Assembly: GCF_001612845.1 (NCBI RefSeq)
Contig: NZ_BDBF01000024.1
Span: 42,051-106,050, forward strand
Direction of reading: 5' to 3'
Source of the DNA: Nocardia elegans NBRC 108235
Lineage (GTDB): Bacteria; Actinomycetota; Actinomycetes; Mycobacteriales; Mycobacteriaceae
DNA length: 64,000 nt
Shown here: positions 9,842 through 18,238 of the stretch, one piece after another
Layout of the letters: each line of letters opens with the position of its first letter
Position numbering within the stretch: position 1 is the first letter of the stretch
The notes under the pieces: model-generated
What the model was told of the DNA's origin: nothing
What the model saw: the letters and a program-made list of their open reading frames with translations, nothing else
Database searches by the model: none
Made by a program: the position numbers and the translations under genes

Positions 9842-11836
9842 TCAGGGGGCGACGATGCCTCGGCGGACCTGACCGGGGCTCGGTGTGACGGTGGGCGGCT
9901 TGCGATTTCGCGAGGAGCGCAGTTGGTAGGGAACGCTGGTGACCATGACACCCGGTTCGAACAGCAGGCGTGCTTTGAGCCGGAGCGAGCTCTGGTTGTG
10001 CAGCAGGTTCTCCCACCAGTGTCCGACGACGTACTCGGGGATGTAGACGCTGACCACGTCCCGGGGCCGCGATCGGCGGACCCGTTTGATGTACTCGACG
10101 ACGGGACGGGTGATTTCGCGGTAGGGCGACTCGACGACCTTCAACGGAATGCTGACGTCGTGGCGCTCCCACGATTGGGTCAGCGCCCGGGTGTCGGTGT
10201 CGTCGACGTTGACCGTGACGGCGGTGAGGGTGTCGGGGCGGGTGGCGCGCGCGAACTGGACAGCCCGCTGAGTTGCCTTGTGCCAGTCCGAAACCAGCAC
10301 GATCGCATGCACCCGGCCGGGCAGCGTCGTCTCCTCGTCGGGGTCGATGTCGAGTTCGGCGCGCACCGTCGCGTAGTGGGTGTGGATGGAATACATCATC
10401 AGCACCAGCAGTGGCATCGCGATGACCACTAGGTAGGCGCCGTGACCGAATTTGGTGATCATGACCACGACCAGCACGACGCCGGTGAAGCAGGCACCGA
10501 ACGCGTTGATCGCCCGGGCCCGGTGGATGCGCCGGCGTTGCCCCGGCGCGGTCACCGCGCGTAGTTCGCGATTCCAATGCCGGACCATGCCGGTTTGGCA
10601 CAGCGTGAACGAGGTGAACACGCCGACGATGTAGAGCTGGATCAACCTGGTGGTCTGTCCGTCGAAGGCGTAGATCAACCCGGCGGCGACCGCGGCGAGC
10701 AGGACGATGCCGTTGGAGTAGGCGAGCCGGTCTCCGCGCGTGTGCAATTGGCGTGGCAGGTAACGATGTTGGGCCAGGATCGAGGTCAGCAGCGGGAACC
10801 CGTTGTAGGCGGTGTTCGCGGCGAGGATCAGGATCAGCGCGGTGGTGACCATCAGGTAGTAGAAGCCCAGGCTGCTGTCGCCGAAGACCGCCCCCGCGAT
10901 CTGCGCGATGACGGTCTTCTGGGCGTCGGTGCGGCAATCGCCCGGAAAGCCGATCAGGTCGCAGGTGTTCTCGGCGACGCGCGTGTGGGTGATCATCGCC
11001 AGCGCGGTGACACCGGTGAACATGGCGATCGCCAGCACACCCATCGCGGTCATGGTCCGGGCCGCGTTGAGCGACTTCGGTTTTCGGAACGCGGGGACGC
11101 CGTTGGAAATCGCCTCGGCCCCCGTCAGCGCCGTACACCCCGAGGAGAACGCCCGCAGCGCGAGAAATGCCACCGCGGCCGTACCGAGGCCGGCGTGCGC
11201 GGCGTTGATCTGGTAGTGCGCGCTCTCGGCGACCGGTGCGTGCCCGATCAGCGTCTCGACCACACCGATCGAGATCATCACCATGACGCCGGCGACGAAG
11301 GCGTAGGTCGGCACGGCGAACGCCCGGCCGGATTCTCGCACCCCACGCAGGTTCATCGCGGTCAGCGCCACGATGAACCCGATATCGATCAGCACCCGAT
11401 GGGGGTTCAGCGCCGGCGCCGCGGAGATGACGTTGTCCACCCCCGCCGCGACCGATACCGCCACCGTCATCACGTAATCGACCAGCAGCGCCGCCGCGAC
11501 GACCAAACCCGGTATCGCCCCGAGGTTTTCGGCGACGACCTCATAGGATCCACCGCCCGACGGATAGGCGCGCACGACCTGGCGATACGACAACGCGACC
11601 ACCGCCAGCAGCACGACGACACCACCGGCCACCCACGGTGTCAGATACAGATAGCTGAGCCCGCCCAGCGTCAGGATGAGCAGAATCTCCTGAGTCGCAT
11701 ACGCCACCGAGGACAGCGGATCACTGGCGAAAATCGGTAATGCCAGCCGCTTCGGCAACAGCGTCTCCCCGAGCCGATCGCTGCGAAACGGTCGTCCCAG
11801 CACCACCCGTTTGGCGACGTCGATCGGTGAAACCAC
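9842..11836 (-). CDS. APC-superfamily permease with C-terminal cytoplasmic domain
   Basis: A 664-residue transporter with about 12 hydrophobic segments in residues 35-480, including the APC-type opening FASDPLSSVAYATQEILLI and the SGGGSYEVVAENLG segment. A soluble region of about 180 residues follows (from AELDIDPDEETTLPGRVHAI), resembling the tail of actinobacterial amino-acid/potassium-type APC permeases. GTG start at 11836. It lies 88 bp downstream of the co-directional IclR gene. The substrate cannot be stated; an amino acid or K+ is most likely by family. Confidence 0.85.
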   Translation of the reverse strand: MVSPIDVAKRVVLGRPFRSDRLGETLLPKRLALPIFASDPLSSVAYATQEILLILTLGGLSYLYLTPWVAGGVVVLLAVVALSYRQVVRAYPSGGGSYEVVAENLGAIPGLVVAAALLVDYVMTVAVSVAAGVDNVISAAPALNPHRVLIDIGFIVALTAMNLRGVRESGRAFAVPTYAFVAGVMVMISIGVVETLIGHAPVAESAHYQINAAHAGLGTAAVAFLALRAFSSGCTALTGAEAISNGVPAFRKPKSLNAARTMTAMGVLAIAMFTGVTALAMITHTRVAENTCDLIGFPGDCRTDAQKTVIAQIAGAVFGDSSLGFYYLMVTTALILILAANTAYNGFPLLTSILAQHRYLPRQLHTRGDRLAYSNGIVLLAAVAAGLIYAFDGQTTRLIQLYIVGVFTSFTLCQTGMVRHWNRELRAVTAPGQRRRIHRARAINAFGACFTGVVLVVVMITKFGHGAYLVVIAMPLLVLMMYSIHTHYATVRAELDIDPDEETTLPGRVHAIVLVSDWHKATQRAVQFARATRPDTLTAVTVNVDDTDTRALTQSWERHDVSIPLKVVESPYREITRPVVEYIKRVRRSRPRDVVSVYIPEYVVGHWWENLLHNQSSLRLKARLLFEPGVMVTSVPYQLRSSRNRKPPTVTPSPGQVRRGIVAP

Positions 11837-11924
11837 GATTAATCAGCCTAAATCCGGCAAACCCGAACTTAGTGATCGCGAGGCGTAGGGAAAACGTAAA
11901 AATCCCGCGCCGCGGCCGGCGACC

Positions 11925-12692
11925 TCACTCGCCGAGCAGCCGTTCGACGGCGGCACGGGTCGCCAGAGCCCGGGCTCCGTAATCCTCGAAAAGCGCAGGG
12001 GTCAGCCGCGACGACGGCCCGGAGATGCTGAAGCATGCGCGGGCCGGCCCGTAGCGCCCGCGCAGGGCCACCGCGACCGCGCAGATACCGTCGTGCAGCC
12101 CTTCGATCGTGGTGGCGTATCCCCGTCGGCGGATGAGAGCGATCTCCTCCCAGAGTTCGTCCACGTCGGTGATGGTGTGTTCGGTGGTCTTGGCGGGGGT
12201 TTGGGACAGGTAGGCCGCGATCCGTTCGTCGGACAGGGTCGCGAGGAACGCCTTTCCGGTCGCGGCGGCGTGCAGCGGCAGCCGGGTGCCCAGTGCCATG
12301 AACGCGCGCACCTGGTGCGAGCTGTCGAGACGTTCGATGAGCACCAGTTCGTCGCCGTCGGGAACCGCGAGATGCACTGTCTCACCGGTCGACATCTGCA
12401 GCGCGGACAGCTCCGGCAGCGCCACCTCACGCAGATTGTCGCGACCCGCGACCGCACTACCCACCCGGAAAGCCAGACCGGTGATCTCCCATCGTCCTTC
12501 CGGTGACGACCGCACCCACCCGGCCTCCTCGAGGGTTTTCAGACAGCGCTGCACCGTACTTTTCGGGACCTCCAGCCGCCGGGCGAGGTCGCTGAGACCC
12601 GCGGGCTGCAGCCGCGCCACCTCCTCGAATACCCGCAGGGCGGTCAGCACGCTGTTCACGACCGCGCCCTTGCGCCGAACGCGCGGCGGCAC
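11925..12692 (-). CDS. IclR-family transcriptional regulator
   Basis: A 255-residue IclR protein: N-terminal winged HTH (about residues 10-75, LSDLARRLEVPKSTVQRCLKTL in two parts around the turn) and a C-terminal effector domain (LVLIERLDSSHQVRAFMALG, LPLHAAATGKAFLA, GICAVAVAL). GTG start at 12692. It is divergent from the acyl-CoA synthetase gene across a 99-bp gap holding two 17-bp sites 20 bp apart. Autoregulation and control of the synthetase are the obvious reading. Confidence 0.88.
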   Translation of the reverse strand: MPPRVRRKGAVVNSVLTALRVFEEVARLQPAGLSDLARRLEVPKSTVQRCLKTLEEAGWVRSSPEGRWEITGLAFRVGSAVAGRDNLREVALPELSALQMSTGETVHLAVPDGDELVLIERLDSSHQVRAFMALGTRLPLHAAATGKAFLATLSDERIAAYLSQTPAKTTEHTITDVDELWEEIALIRRRGYATTIEGLHDGICAVAVALRGRYGPARACFSISGPSSRLTPALFEDYGARALATRAAVERLLGE

Positions 12693-12733
12693 ACCCGTTG
12701 TTGACGGAGTCGCCTGGAGCTAATACCGTCACT

Positions 12734-12770
12734 GGTCCATAATGTAGCACATCGGTCCACAATGTGGACC
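12734..12770. promoter_or_regulatory. Tandem IclR-type operators
   Basis: Two 17-bp elements begin exactly 20 bp apart, about two helical turns. The distal one (12754-12770), GGTCCACAATGTGGACC, is a perfect 8-1-8 palindrome. The proximal one (12734-12750), GGTCCATAATGTAGCAC, keeps the left arm and part of the right. Tandem dimer sites match the tetrameric binding typical of IclR proteins. The palindrome lies just upstream of the chosen start of the acyl-CoA synthetase. Confidence 0.75.
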
Positions 12771-12791
12771 GTACACGAGAAAGTGGCCCTC

Positions 12792-14204
12792 ATGCCAGTT
12801 CCTCTTCTCACCGCATTGCAGACCGCAACGGCCGAGTCCCGCCCCGCCGTCACGATCGGCGACACCGCCTTGCGGCCCGATGCGCTGTTGGGCGCGGCGG
12901 GCGCGCTCGCGCATCGCCTCGCCGGCGCCGGATGTGTCGCCATCGACGCCCGCCCCAGCGTCGACACCGTGATCGCCGTGGTGGGCTGCCTGCTGGCCGG
13001 CGTGCCCGCGGTCCCCGTTCCCCCGGATTCCGGCGCGGTCGAACGCCGCCACATCCTCACCGACTCCGGCGCCGAATTATGGCTCGGCGCAACGGATTCC
13101 GATATCTCCCTGCCCGCGGTCACGGTCGACCCGCGCGCCTCCGAATCCTGGACGGGCCCCGAACCCGATCCGGCTACGACGGCGCTGATCGTCTACACCT
13201 CCGGGACCACCGGCGCGCCGAAGGGAGTGGTGCTGTCGCGCGCCGCGATCGCCGCCAGCCTGGACGGACTGCGCGACGCGTGGCAGTGGAGTGCCGACGA
13301 CGTTGTCGTCCACGGGCTTCCGCTGTTCCACGTGCACGGCCTGGTGGTCGGTGTGCTGGGCGCCCTGCGCACCGGATCGCCGCTGGTCCACACCACTCGC
13401 CCGACCCCCGACCGATACGCCGCGGCGGGCGGATCGCTGTATTTCGGCGTGCCGACGGTCTGGTCGCGGGTCTGCGCCGATCCGGATTCCGCGCGGGCGC
13501 TCGCCTCCGCTCGCCTGCTGGTCTCGGGGAGTGCGCCGCTGCCGGTTCCGGTGTTCGAGGGGTTGCGGGCGCTCACGGGCAGCGCGCCGATCGAGCGATA
13601 CGGCATGACCGAAACCGTCATCACACTCAGCACGCGATACGACGGTGAGCGCCGTCCCGGCTGGGTCGGACTACCGGTGACCGGAGTGAAAACCCGGCTC
13701 CGCTCGGACTCCGGCGATACCGTCGGCCACGACGGCGAAACTCTGGGCCGCCTCGAAATCGCCGGGCCCACACTGTTCGACGGTTACCTCCACAACAAGG
13801 CCAAGACCGACGAGGTCATGTCGCCCGACGGATGGTTCGACACCGGCGACATCGCCGTGATCGATCCGGACGGCTTCCACCGCATCGTCGGTCGTGAATC
13901 GGTCGACATGATCAAATCCGGCGGCTACCGGATCGGCGCGGGCGAGGTCGAACACGCACTGCTGTCACATCCGGGCGTGCGCGAGGCCGCTGTGGTCGGT
14001 GTCCCCGATGCCGATCTCGGCCAGCGCATCGTGGCATATGTCGTCGGCGAGCCCGGAAACCACGACGCCCTCATCGATTTCGTCGCCGGATCACTGGCGA
14101 TACACAAGCGGCCGCGTGAGATTCGCATGGTCGAGGCGCTGCCACGCAATGCGATGGGCAAGATCCAGAAGAAGACGCTCCTCAGCGATCACACCCCGCA
14201 CTGA
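12792..14204 (+). CDS. AMP-forming acyl-CoA synthetase (FadD36/malonyl-CoA synthetase-like)
   Basis: A 470-residue ANL-superfamily ligase that adenylates a carboxylate and forms the CoA thioester. Motifs: P-loop VYTSGTTGAPKG near residue 131, ERYGMTE, GWFDTGDIAV, and the C-terminal lysine in RNAMGKIQKK. The shorter-than-usual length resembles mycobacterial FadD36 and MatB-type synthetases, so a small or dicarboxylic acid is possible. The ATG at 12792 is chosen because GAGAAAG lies 7 nt upstream; an ATG at 12762 lies inside the operator palindrome and has no ribosome-binding site. Probably controlled by the divergent IclR gene. Confidence 0.88.
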   Translation: MPVPLLTALQTATAESRPAVTIGDTALRPDALLGAAGALAHRLAGAGCVAIDARPSVDTVIAVVGCLLAGVPAVPVPPDSGAVERRHILTDSGAELWLGATDSDISLPAVTVDPRASESWTGPEPDPATTALIVYTSGTTGAPKGVVLSRAAIAASLDGLRDAWQWSADDVVVHGLPLFHVHGLVVGVLGALRTGSPLVHTTRPTPDRYAAAGGSLYFGVPTVWSRVCADPDSARALASARLLVSGSAPLPVPVFEGLRALTGSAPIERYGMTETVITLSTRYDGERRPGWVGLPVTGVKTRLRSDSGDTVGHDGETLGRLEIAGPTLFDGYLHNKAKTDEVMSPDGWFDTGDIAVIDPDGFHRIVGRESVDMIKSGGYRIGAGEVEHALLSHPGVREAAVVGVPDADLGQRIVAYVVGEPGNHDALIDFVAGSLAIHKRPREIRMVEALPRNAMGKIQKKTLLSDHTPH

Positions 14205-14215
14205 CCGGACACCGT

Positions 14216-14848
14216 TCACCCGGCTCCGTCACCGCGCCGCCGGCGCCGCTTCGCGGCCGGTTCGGGTTCGGCTTCGTCGCCCTCGGCCGGGAACATGACC
14301 GCCGGATTGATGGTGGCCAAATCACGACTGGCCGCCGCGTAGAGGCCGGTCAGGATGTGCATCGTGCGGACCGCATGCCGCATTTTCGTTGTCACATCGG
14401 ATAATTCGGCCAGATTGGCCGTGAGCAGTTCACGCCGCAGCGCGGCATAGCGATCGGAGATCTCGCGCCCGGCCTCGGTCACCCGGAATACCGACGAGGT
14501 GCCCGACTTGGTGCGCTCGAGCAGCCCCAGGCTGACCAGCTTCCGCAGGTTGTACTGCAGATTGGGCAGATCCTCGCGATTGGTCAACTGCGCGATGGTC
14601 GCGGTGTCCTTGGCGCGTTCCTGCATGCGCACGACATGCAGCGCCACGACTTCGTTGAAGGCCAGATCCACATCCCCGGCGATCCGTAACGCCTGCACGG
14701 CGAACCGCTCGAACGCGCCCTCGACCTGCAACAGGGCGAATTCGAAGGCGGTCATCGCCTCTTCGTGCGTGTTCTCGGCCAGATGCCAGCGGCGTTCCGG
14801 ATCCAGATTCGCGGGCCGGTCGGCGCCGGCGGCTTCGGTGGCGGTCAT
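14216..14848 (-). CDS. Winged-helix transcriptional regulator (MarR-like)
   Basis: A 210-residue protein with a central winged-helix region: LAFNEVVALHVVRMQE, IAQLTNREDLPNLQYNLRKL as the likely recognition part (about residues 83-110), and the wing LLERTKSGTSSVFRVTEAGREI. The C-terminus is a basic tail (AAKRRRRRGDG). It is divergent from the aromatic-ring oxygenase operon at 15061 and is its most probable regulator. The ATG at 14848 fits a shared domain start better than the upstream frame. Family boundaries (MarR or PadR-like) are uncertain. Confidence 0.75.
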   Translation of the reverse strand: MTATEAAGADRPANLDPERRWHLAENTHEEAMTAFEFALLQVEGAFERFAVQALRIAGDVDLAFNEVVALHVVRMQERAKDTATIAQLTNREDLPNLQYNLRKLVSLGLLERTKSGTSSVFRVTEAGREISDRYAALRRELLTANLAELSDVTTKMRHAVRTMHILTGLYAAASRDLATINPAVMFPAEGDEAEPEPAAKRRRRRGDGAG

Positions 14849-14951
14849 AGGACACCAGCCAACACGGGTAACACGGCCGACCGCAACGTGGAACATGAAA
14901 TTTACGTTGAAAGTCTATTGATAGTCCACGAAGATTCTGTAATGTGTCTCA

Positions 14952-14967
14952 GGACACCACGGTGTCC
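14952..14967. promoter_or_regulatory. Perfect palindrome upstream of the Rieske oxygenase operon
   Basis: GGACACC-AC-GGTGTCC, 7-bp arms with a 2-bp centre, lies 94 bp before the oxygenase start and about 100 bp before the divergent regulator. An AT-rich patch just upstream (14900-14945) could hold the promoters. A regulator site is likely, though a small RNA hairpin in the leader is equally compatible. Confidence 0.4.
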
Positions 14968-15060
14968 AGCCCACATTCCGCGCCGCATTCCCCGCCGCGC
15001 CCTCATCACAGATCAACCACGCACACACCGCGTGGTCCCCACCTCGATGGAGGTTTCTCG

Positions 15061-16254
15061 ATGTCCGCTGACCACTACAACGGCACCTCGGCCGGTGTGA
15101 CCCGGCACTACGCCCCCTACGTCCAGGCCGACTGGGGCTATGCCAACCACTGGTATCCCGCACTGTTCTCCACCGAACTCGCCGACGGCACCGTCAAAGG
15201 CGTCACCATCGGCGGCCACGACATCGCCCTGCGCCGGTCGGCGGGTAAGGCCTACGCACTGTCGGATCGGTGTATCCACCGCGGCGTGAAACTGTCGGCG
15301 AAGCCCATGTGCCTGTCCGAGGGCACCGTGACCTGCTGGTACCACGGCTACACCTACAGCGTCGACGACGGCAGCCTCACCACCATCGTCGGCAATCCCG
15401 ACGATTCGCTGATCGGGCGGGCCGCGATCCGGACCTATCCGGTCGAAGAAGTCAACGGCATGATCTTCGTCTTCGTCGGCGACGCGGACTACGGCACCCC
15501 GCCGCCGCTCGAGAGCGATCTGCCGATGCGAGTCACCAACGACCCCAACAACTCTCCCGTCGCCCACCTGATGGACGACAACATCATCGTGCGCGGCATC
15601 CACCGCAAGCTGGTCGGCAACTGGCGCCTGGCCGCCGAGAACGGCCTGGATCCGGGACATCTGCTGGTGCACTGGGACAACCAGATCCTGGTGGCCCTCG
15701 ACCGTGCCCTGCCGCTCGGCGTCAATGCTCTCACCGACGACGCCACCGAGGAGATCGACATCCCCAACGGGCCCAAGGGCGTGATGAACCGCTACGACCG
15801 GCCCGATCTGTATCAGCCGGTGCTGGAGAACCCGAAGGTCGACATCAAGGCCCGCGGCACTGTTCAGCACTACTTCCGCACCTCGCTGTGGGTGCCGGGC
15901 GTGTTGATGGTGGAGCACTGGCCGATCACCGACGTCGTGCAGTACGAGTTCTACGTCCCGATCGACGACCACCACCACGAGTACTGGGAGGTCGTGGCGA
16001 CCCGCGCCCACACCGACGAGGAACGGGCCGAATTCGACTTCAAGTTCGAACATTTCTTCAAGCCGCTCGCGCTCGAAGGCTTCAACAACAGCGACGTGTT
16101 CGCCCGCGAGGCCACCGAGGAGCATTACACCCGCTTCGACGGCTGGAACAACGAAATGCTCTGCGACATGGACTATTCCATCATCGCGTGGCGCAAGATG
16201 GCCGCCCGTCACCTGCGCGGATACTTCGAATCGCCGTATCGGGACGAGGACTGA
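15061..16254 (+). CDS. Rieske non-heme iron oxygenase, carbazole-dioxygenase-like terminal component
   Basis: A 397-residue ring-hydroxylating oxygenase resembling CarAa of carbazole degradation (shared WYPALFS start and a single-subunit layout without a beta subunit). The Rieske 2Fe-2S ligands are C71, H73, C92 and H95 (CIHRG ... CWYHGY). The mononuclear iron motif is ENGLDPGHLLVH with H200 and H204. The ATG at 15061 follows GGAGG. It heads an operon whose next genes are its reductase, an extradiol dioxygenase and a meta-cleavage hydrolase, so it should dihydroxylate or angularly attack an aromatic or N-heteroaromatic substrate. The actual substrate is unknown. Confidence 0.88.
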   Translation: MSADHYNGTSAGVTRHYAPYVQADWGYANHWYPALFSTELADGTVKGVTIGGHDIALRRSAGKAYALSDRCIHRGVKLSAKPMCLSEGTVTCWYHGYTYSVDDGSLTTIVGNPDDSLIGRAAIRTYPVEEVNGMIFVFVGDADYGTPPPLESDLPMRVTNDPNNSPVAHLMDDNIIVRGIHRKLVGNWRLAAENGLDPGHLLVHWDNQILVALDRALPLGVNALTDDATEEIDIPNGPKGVMNRYDRPDLYQPVLENPKVDIKARGTVQHYFRTSLWVPGVLMVEHWPITDVVQYEFYVPIDDHHHEYWEVVATRAHTDEERAEFDFKFEHFFKPLALEGFNNSDVFAREATEEHYTRFDGWNNEMLCDMDYSIIAWRKMAARHLRGYFESPYRDED

Positions 16255-16258
16255 CCGC

Positions 16259-17317
16259 ATGACCATGTCTCCGAGCGAAATCCGCTCCACCGACCGCGCG
16301 GACACCGGAACCCATTGTGTCCGTTTGCGTTACACCGACACGGTGAAGGAGATCCACGTACCGGACGGCATTTCCGTGCTGGACGCCGCCACCGCCGCCG
16401 GCGTGCGGCTGGCCCATCAATGCGGGATCGGCACCTGCGGCACCTGTATCGGCCGGATATCGGCCGGAGACGTGGTCATGCCCGAAGGCCGCGTCTATCC
16501 GTTGCGCGCGGACGAATCGGCGGCGGGCATGCGGCTGCTGTGCCAGGCGCGTGCCCGTTCCGACGCCGAGATCGACCTCGACTATCCGGCGGCCCTGCTC
16601 GACGAGAACCCGATCATCACGACCACCACCAAGGTCGCCGGCCTCACCTGGCTGGCCGATTCCGTGGTCGAACTGCAGATCCGGTTGCCGAAGTCGGCGA
16701 AATTCTCCTTCCGGGCGGGACAGTACGTGCGGCTGCGGGTGCCCGGCACCCGCGAATGGCGCTCGTACTCCATGGCTTCCGGGGAACGGGAGAAGCGCCG
16801 GCTCACCTTCACCGTGCGCGTCCTGCCGTCCGGGGCGATGTCGCACTATCTGCGTGAGCGCGCCGCCGTCGGCGACGAGCTCGAGATGGAGGGCCCGATG
16901 GGGTCGTTCGGACTGCGTCCCGAACCCGGTCCGATCCTCATGGTGGCGGGCGGCACCGGGCTGGCCCCGATGTTGTCGATGCTCGACGCGCTGCAGACCG
17001 CACGCGATCGCGACCGCATCGAGCTGGTTTTCGGCTGCACCCGCGGACCCGATCTGTTCCACCTCGACGAGCTCGCGGGACGGCGCAGTTTCACCCCGGG
17101 GCTGTCGGTGCGGGTGGTGGTCGACGAGCCGTTCGACCATCCCGACGTGCTCACCGGTAATCCGGTCAGCGTGCTCACCGCGGCCGACGTCGCCGACCCG
17201 AGCACCAGCGCCTACCTGTGCGGTCCCCCGGCCATGCTCGATGCGGCCCGCGTCCGGCTGAGCGAACTGGGCCTGCCGCCCGAGCGGATCCACGCCGAGC
17301 AATTCCTCCCCAGCTGA
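16259..17317 (+). CDS. Oxygenase reductase: 2Fe-2S ferredoxin plus FAD/NAD(P)H domains
   Basis: A 352-residue BenC-type reductase supplying electrons to the Rieske oxygenase. An N-terminal plant-type 2Fe-2S domain (cluster cysteines in CGIGTCGTCIG and LLCQA) is followed by the FAD domain (FRAGQYVRLRV, WRSYSMAS) and the NAD(P) domain (MVAGGTGLAPMLSML, CGPPAMLDAARVRL). It starts 4 bp after the oxygenase stop, so the two are co-translated. With the ferredoxin domain built in, no separate ferredoxin is needed for this pair. Confidence 0.92.
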   Translation: MTMSPSEIRSTDRADTGTHCVRLRYTDTVKEIHVPDGISVLDAATAAGVRLAHQCGIGTCGTCIGRISAGDVVMPEGRVYPLRADESAAGMRLLCQARARSDAEIDLDYPAALLDENPIITTTTKVAGLTWLADSVVELQIRLPKSAKFSFRAGQYVRLRVPGTREWRSYSMASGEREKRRLTFTVRVLPSGAMSHYLRERAAVGDELEMEGPMGSFGLRPEPGPILMVAGGTGLAPMLSMLDALQTARDRDRIELVFGCTRGPDLFHLDELAGRRSFTPGLSVRVVVDEPFDHPDVLTGNPVSVLTAADVADPSTSAYLCGPPAMLDAARVRLSELGLPPERIHAEQFLPS

Positions 17318-17364
17318 TCACCACCGGCGGTCCGGCCGCCGGTGCGCACAGATTGTGAATCATC

Positions 17365-18237
17365 ATGAGCATCGCCCGACTCGGGGCTCTGACCGTCGAG
17401 GTCGCCGATATCGACGCCTGGCAGCATCTGCTGGTCGACCTTCTCGAACTCGATGCCCGGCCCCGCACCTCATCGGCGGATCCGCTGCTGATCCGCCTCG
17501 ACGACCGCCACCACCGCATCGCGTTGTATCCCGGTACCGAAGACCGCGTCCGGCGGGTCACCTGGGAGGTGAACACTCCCGAGCAGCTGAAAACGCTGGC
17601 CGAGGCGGTCGAGGCCGAAGGTATCGAGGTCGAGCGGGTGGCCGCCGGCGACGCGTTCGATGTCGCCGCCGCCATCCGGTTCGCCGATCTGGACGGGTTT
17701 CCCACCGAGATCGGCTACGGCGTGCTGACCGACCACCACCCGGTACGGCCCGGCGGGGTGATCAGCGGGTTCGTCACCGGTGAACTGGGTCTGGGGCATG
17801 TGGTCTACATGTGCTCGGACTATCCGGCGGCGGTGGACTTCTACACCCGCGTCCTCGGTTTCCGGCTCACCGACTACATCGTCTGGGACGGCGCGGATGC
17901 CACCTTCCTGCACTGCAATTCACGCCACCACAGCCTGGCGTTGATGAACGAATGCTTCGGGATGCGCGGCGGCGACCTCAACCATCTGATGATCGAGACC
18001 GCCACGCTCGACGACGTCGGCCGGGCCTACGACCGGATCACCGCCGCGGGCATCGATCTGAAGATGACGCTCGGTCGCCACACCAACGACGGGGTCACCT
18101 CGTTCTACCTCTCCACGCCGTCCGGCTTCGGCATCGAAATCGGCTGGGGCGGAAGCGTTGTCGACGAGGACTGGGTCGTGCAGACCTACGACGCCCCGGC
18201 GCGCTGGGGCCACGAGGTCCGGAAGAAGGTGAGCTGA
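17365..18237 (+). CDS. Type I extradiol ring-cleavage dioxygenase (BphC-like)
   Basis: A 290-residue two-domain VOC-fold dioxygenase that cleaves a catechol next to its hydroxyls using Fe(II). The metal ligands appear to be H145 (LGLGHVVYM), H207 (LNHLMIE) and E258 (FGIEIGWG), all in the C-terminal domain as expected. Length matches BphC/HsaC-type enzymes. Third gene of the operon; its catechol would come from the Rieske oxygenase product after rearomatisation, and its product would go to the alpha/beta hydrolase at 21688. Confidence 0.92.
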   Translation: MSIARLGALTVEVADIDAWQHLLVDLLELDARPRTSSADPLLIRLDDRHHRIALYPGTEDRVRRVTWEVNTPEQLKTLAEAVEAEGIEVERVAAGDAFDVAAAIRFADLDGFPTEIGYGVLTDHHPVRPGGVISGFVTGELGLGHVVYMCSDYPAAVDFYTRVLGFRLTDYIVWDGADATFLHCNSRHHSLALMNECFGMRGGDLNHLMIETATLDDVGRAYDRITAAGIDLKMTLGRHTNDGVTSFYLSTPSGFGIEIGWGGSVVDEDWVVQTYDAPARWGHEVRKKVS

Positions 18238-18238
18238 G

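Noticed and set aside
11837..11924. Possible c-di-AMP (ydaO-type) riboswitch before the APC permease
   Set aside because: The gap is only 88 bp and shows none of the long paired structure needed; the upstream IclR gene ends right before it.
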